Shown: positions 63,835 to 64,000 of the stretch, one piece after another
Numbering within the stretch: position 1 is the stretch's first letter
Layout: each line of letters starts with the position of its first letter
Assembly: GCA_902702965.1 (NCBI GenBank)
Contig: CACRXP010000012.1
Coordinates: 2,362,762 to 2,426,761, forward strand
From: Spirometra erinaceieuropaei
Lineage: Eukaryota > Platyhelminthes > Cestoda > Diphyllobothriidea > Diphyllobothriidae
Direction: 5' to 3'
DNA: 64,000 nucleotides
Translations under genes and position numbers: made by a program
Notes under the pieces: generated by a model
What the model was told of the DNA's origin: nothing
The model's database searches: none
The model's input: only the letters and a program-made list of their open reading frames with translations

Positions 63835-64000
63835 TCCGACCAAAAATGGTTTTGGGCGTACTGATTCTTTCCGAAGTAATACCCCCCCCCACAAATGTAG
63901 CACTTAAATCCCCACCTACTGACGAAGTCTACAAATATTTTAGCTTGCATTTTACTCCTGACACTGCCCCTATATGCTTCCTTACAGTGCTAAAAGTACA

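Overview
The window reads as nuclear DNA of a flatworm, most likely a tapeworm of the diphyllobothriid type (inference). It has spliced host genes with very large introns, many Penelope-like retroelements (PLEs) with GIY-YIG endonuclease domains and hammerhead-like motifs, degenerate non-LTR retrotransposons, a Merlin-type transposase, tRNA-derived SINEs, a 155-bp satellite and three assembly gaps. There is no operon structure, no CRISPR array and no rRNA. Nearly all long open frames are repeats read in a random frame.

Host genes. (1) On the + strand, seven phase-compatible exons between 29986 and 62619 encode about 612 residues. They are read as a homologue of ADIP/SSX2IP, the afadin- and alpha-actinin-binding coiled-coil protein of junctions and centrosomes. 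Coding DNA is about 1.8 kb of a 32.6-kb span and the rest is intron packed with mobile elements. (2) On the - strand, three exons between 11524 and 10394 encode a complete 146-residue Ly6/uPAR (three-finger) protein with signal peptide and GPI-type tail. (3) Possible exons of unknown genes lie at 538-933 and 9702-9799.

Layout. 1-470 is an ACT microsatellite. 1298-4043 holds foldback elements, two of them inside a PLE tail. 4490-9480 holds three PLE copies plus a 0.5-kb repeat. 10.4-11.5 kb is the Ly6 gene. 12.2-12.9 kb is a rearranged PLE and 13.5-13.9 kb holds SINEs. 15.5-19.0 kb holds two CR1/Jockey-like LINE remnants. 20.5-24.0 kb is the 155-bp satellite, split by a 5'-truncated LINE. 24.4-24.7 kb is the Merlin fragment. 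24.7-29.9 kb is apparently empty. From 30 to 62.6 kb the ADIP-like gene carries RTE-like LINEs (31.3-33.4 kb), PLEs (34.9-35.6, 37.7-38.4, 41.9-46.2 and 59.8-60.1 kb), SINEs, foldback elements and GC-rich repeats. 53.9 and 63.4 kb hold two copies of a TIR element containing telomere-like TTAGGG motifs.

The most distinctive content is a family of roughly 0.7-1 kb foldback elements with CAGT...ACTG tips and TA target duplications (Tc1/mariner-like). Two copies sit inside PLE copies whose paralogues supply the empty site. The second is a set of PLE terminal repeats carrying hammerhead-ribozyme cores, several in inverted or head-to-head arrangements.
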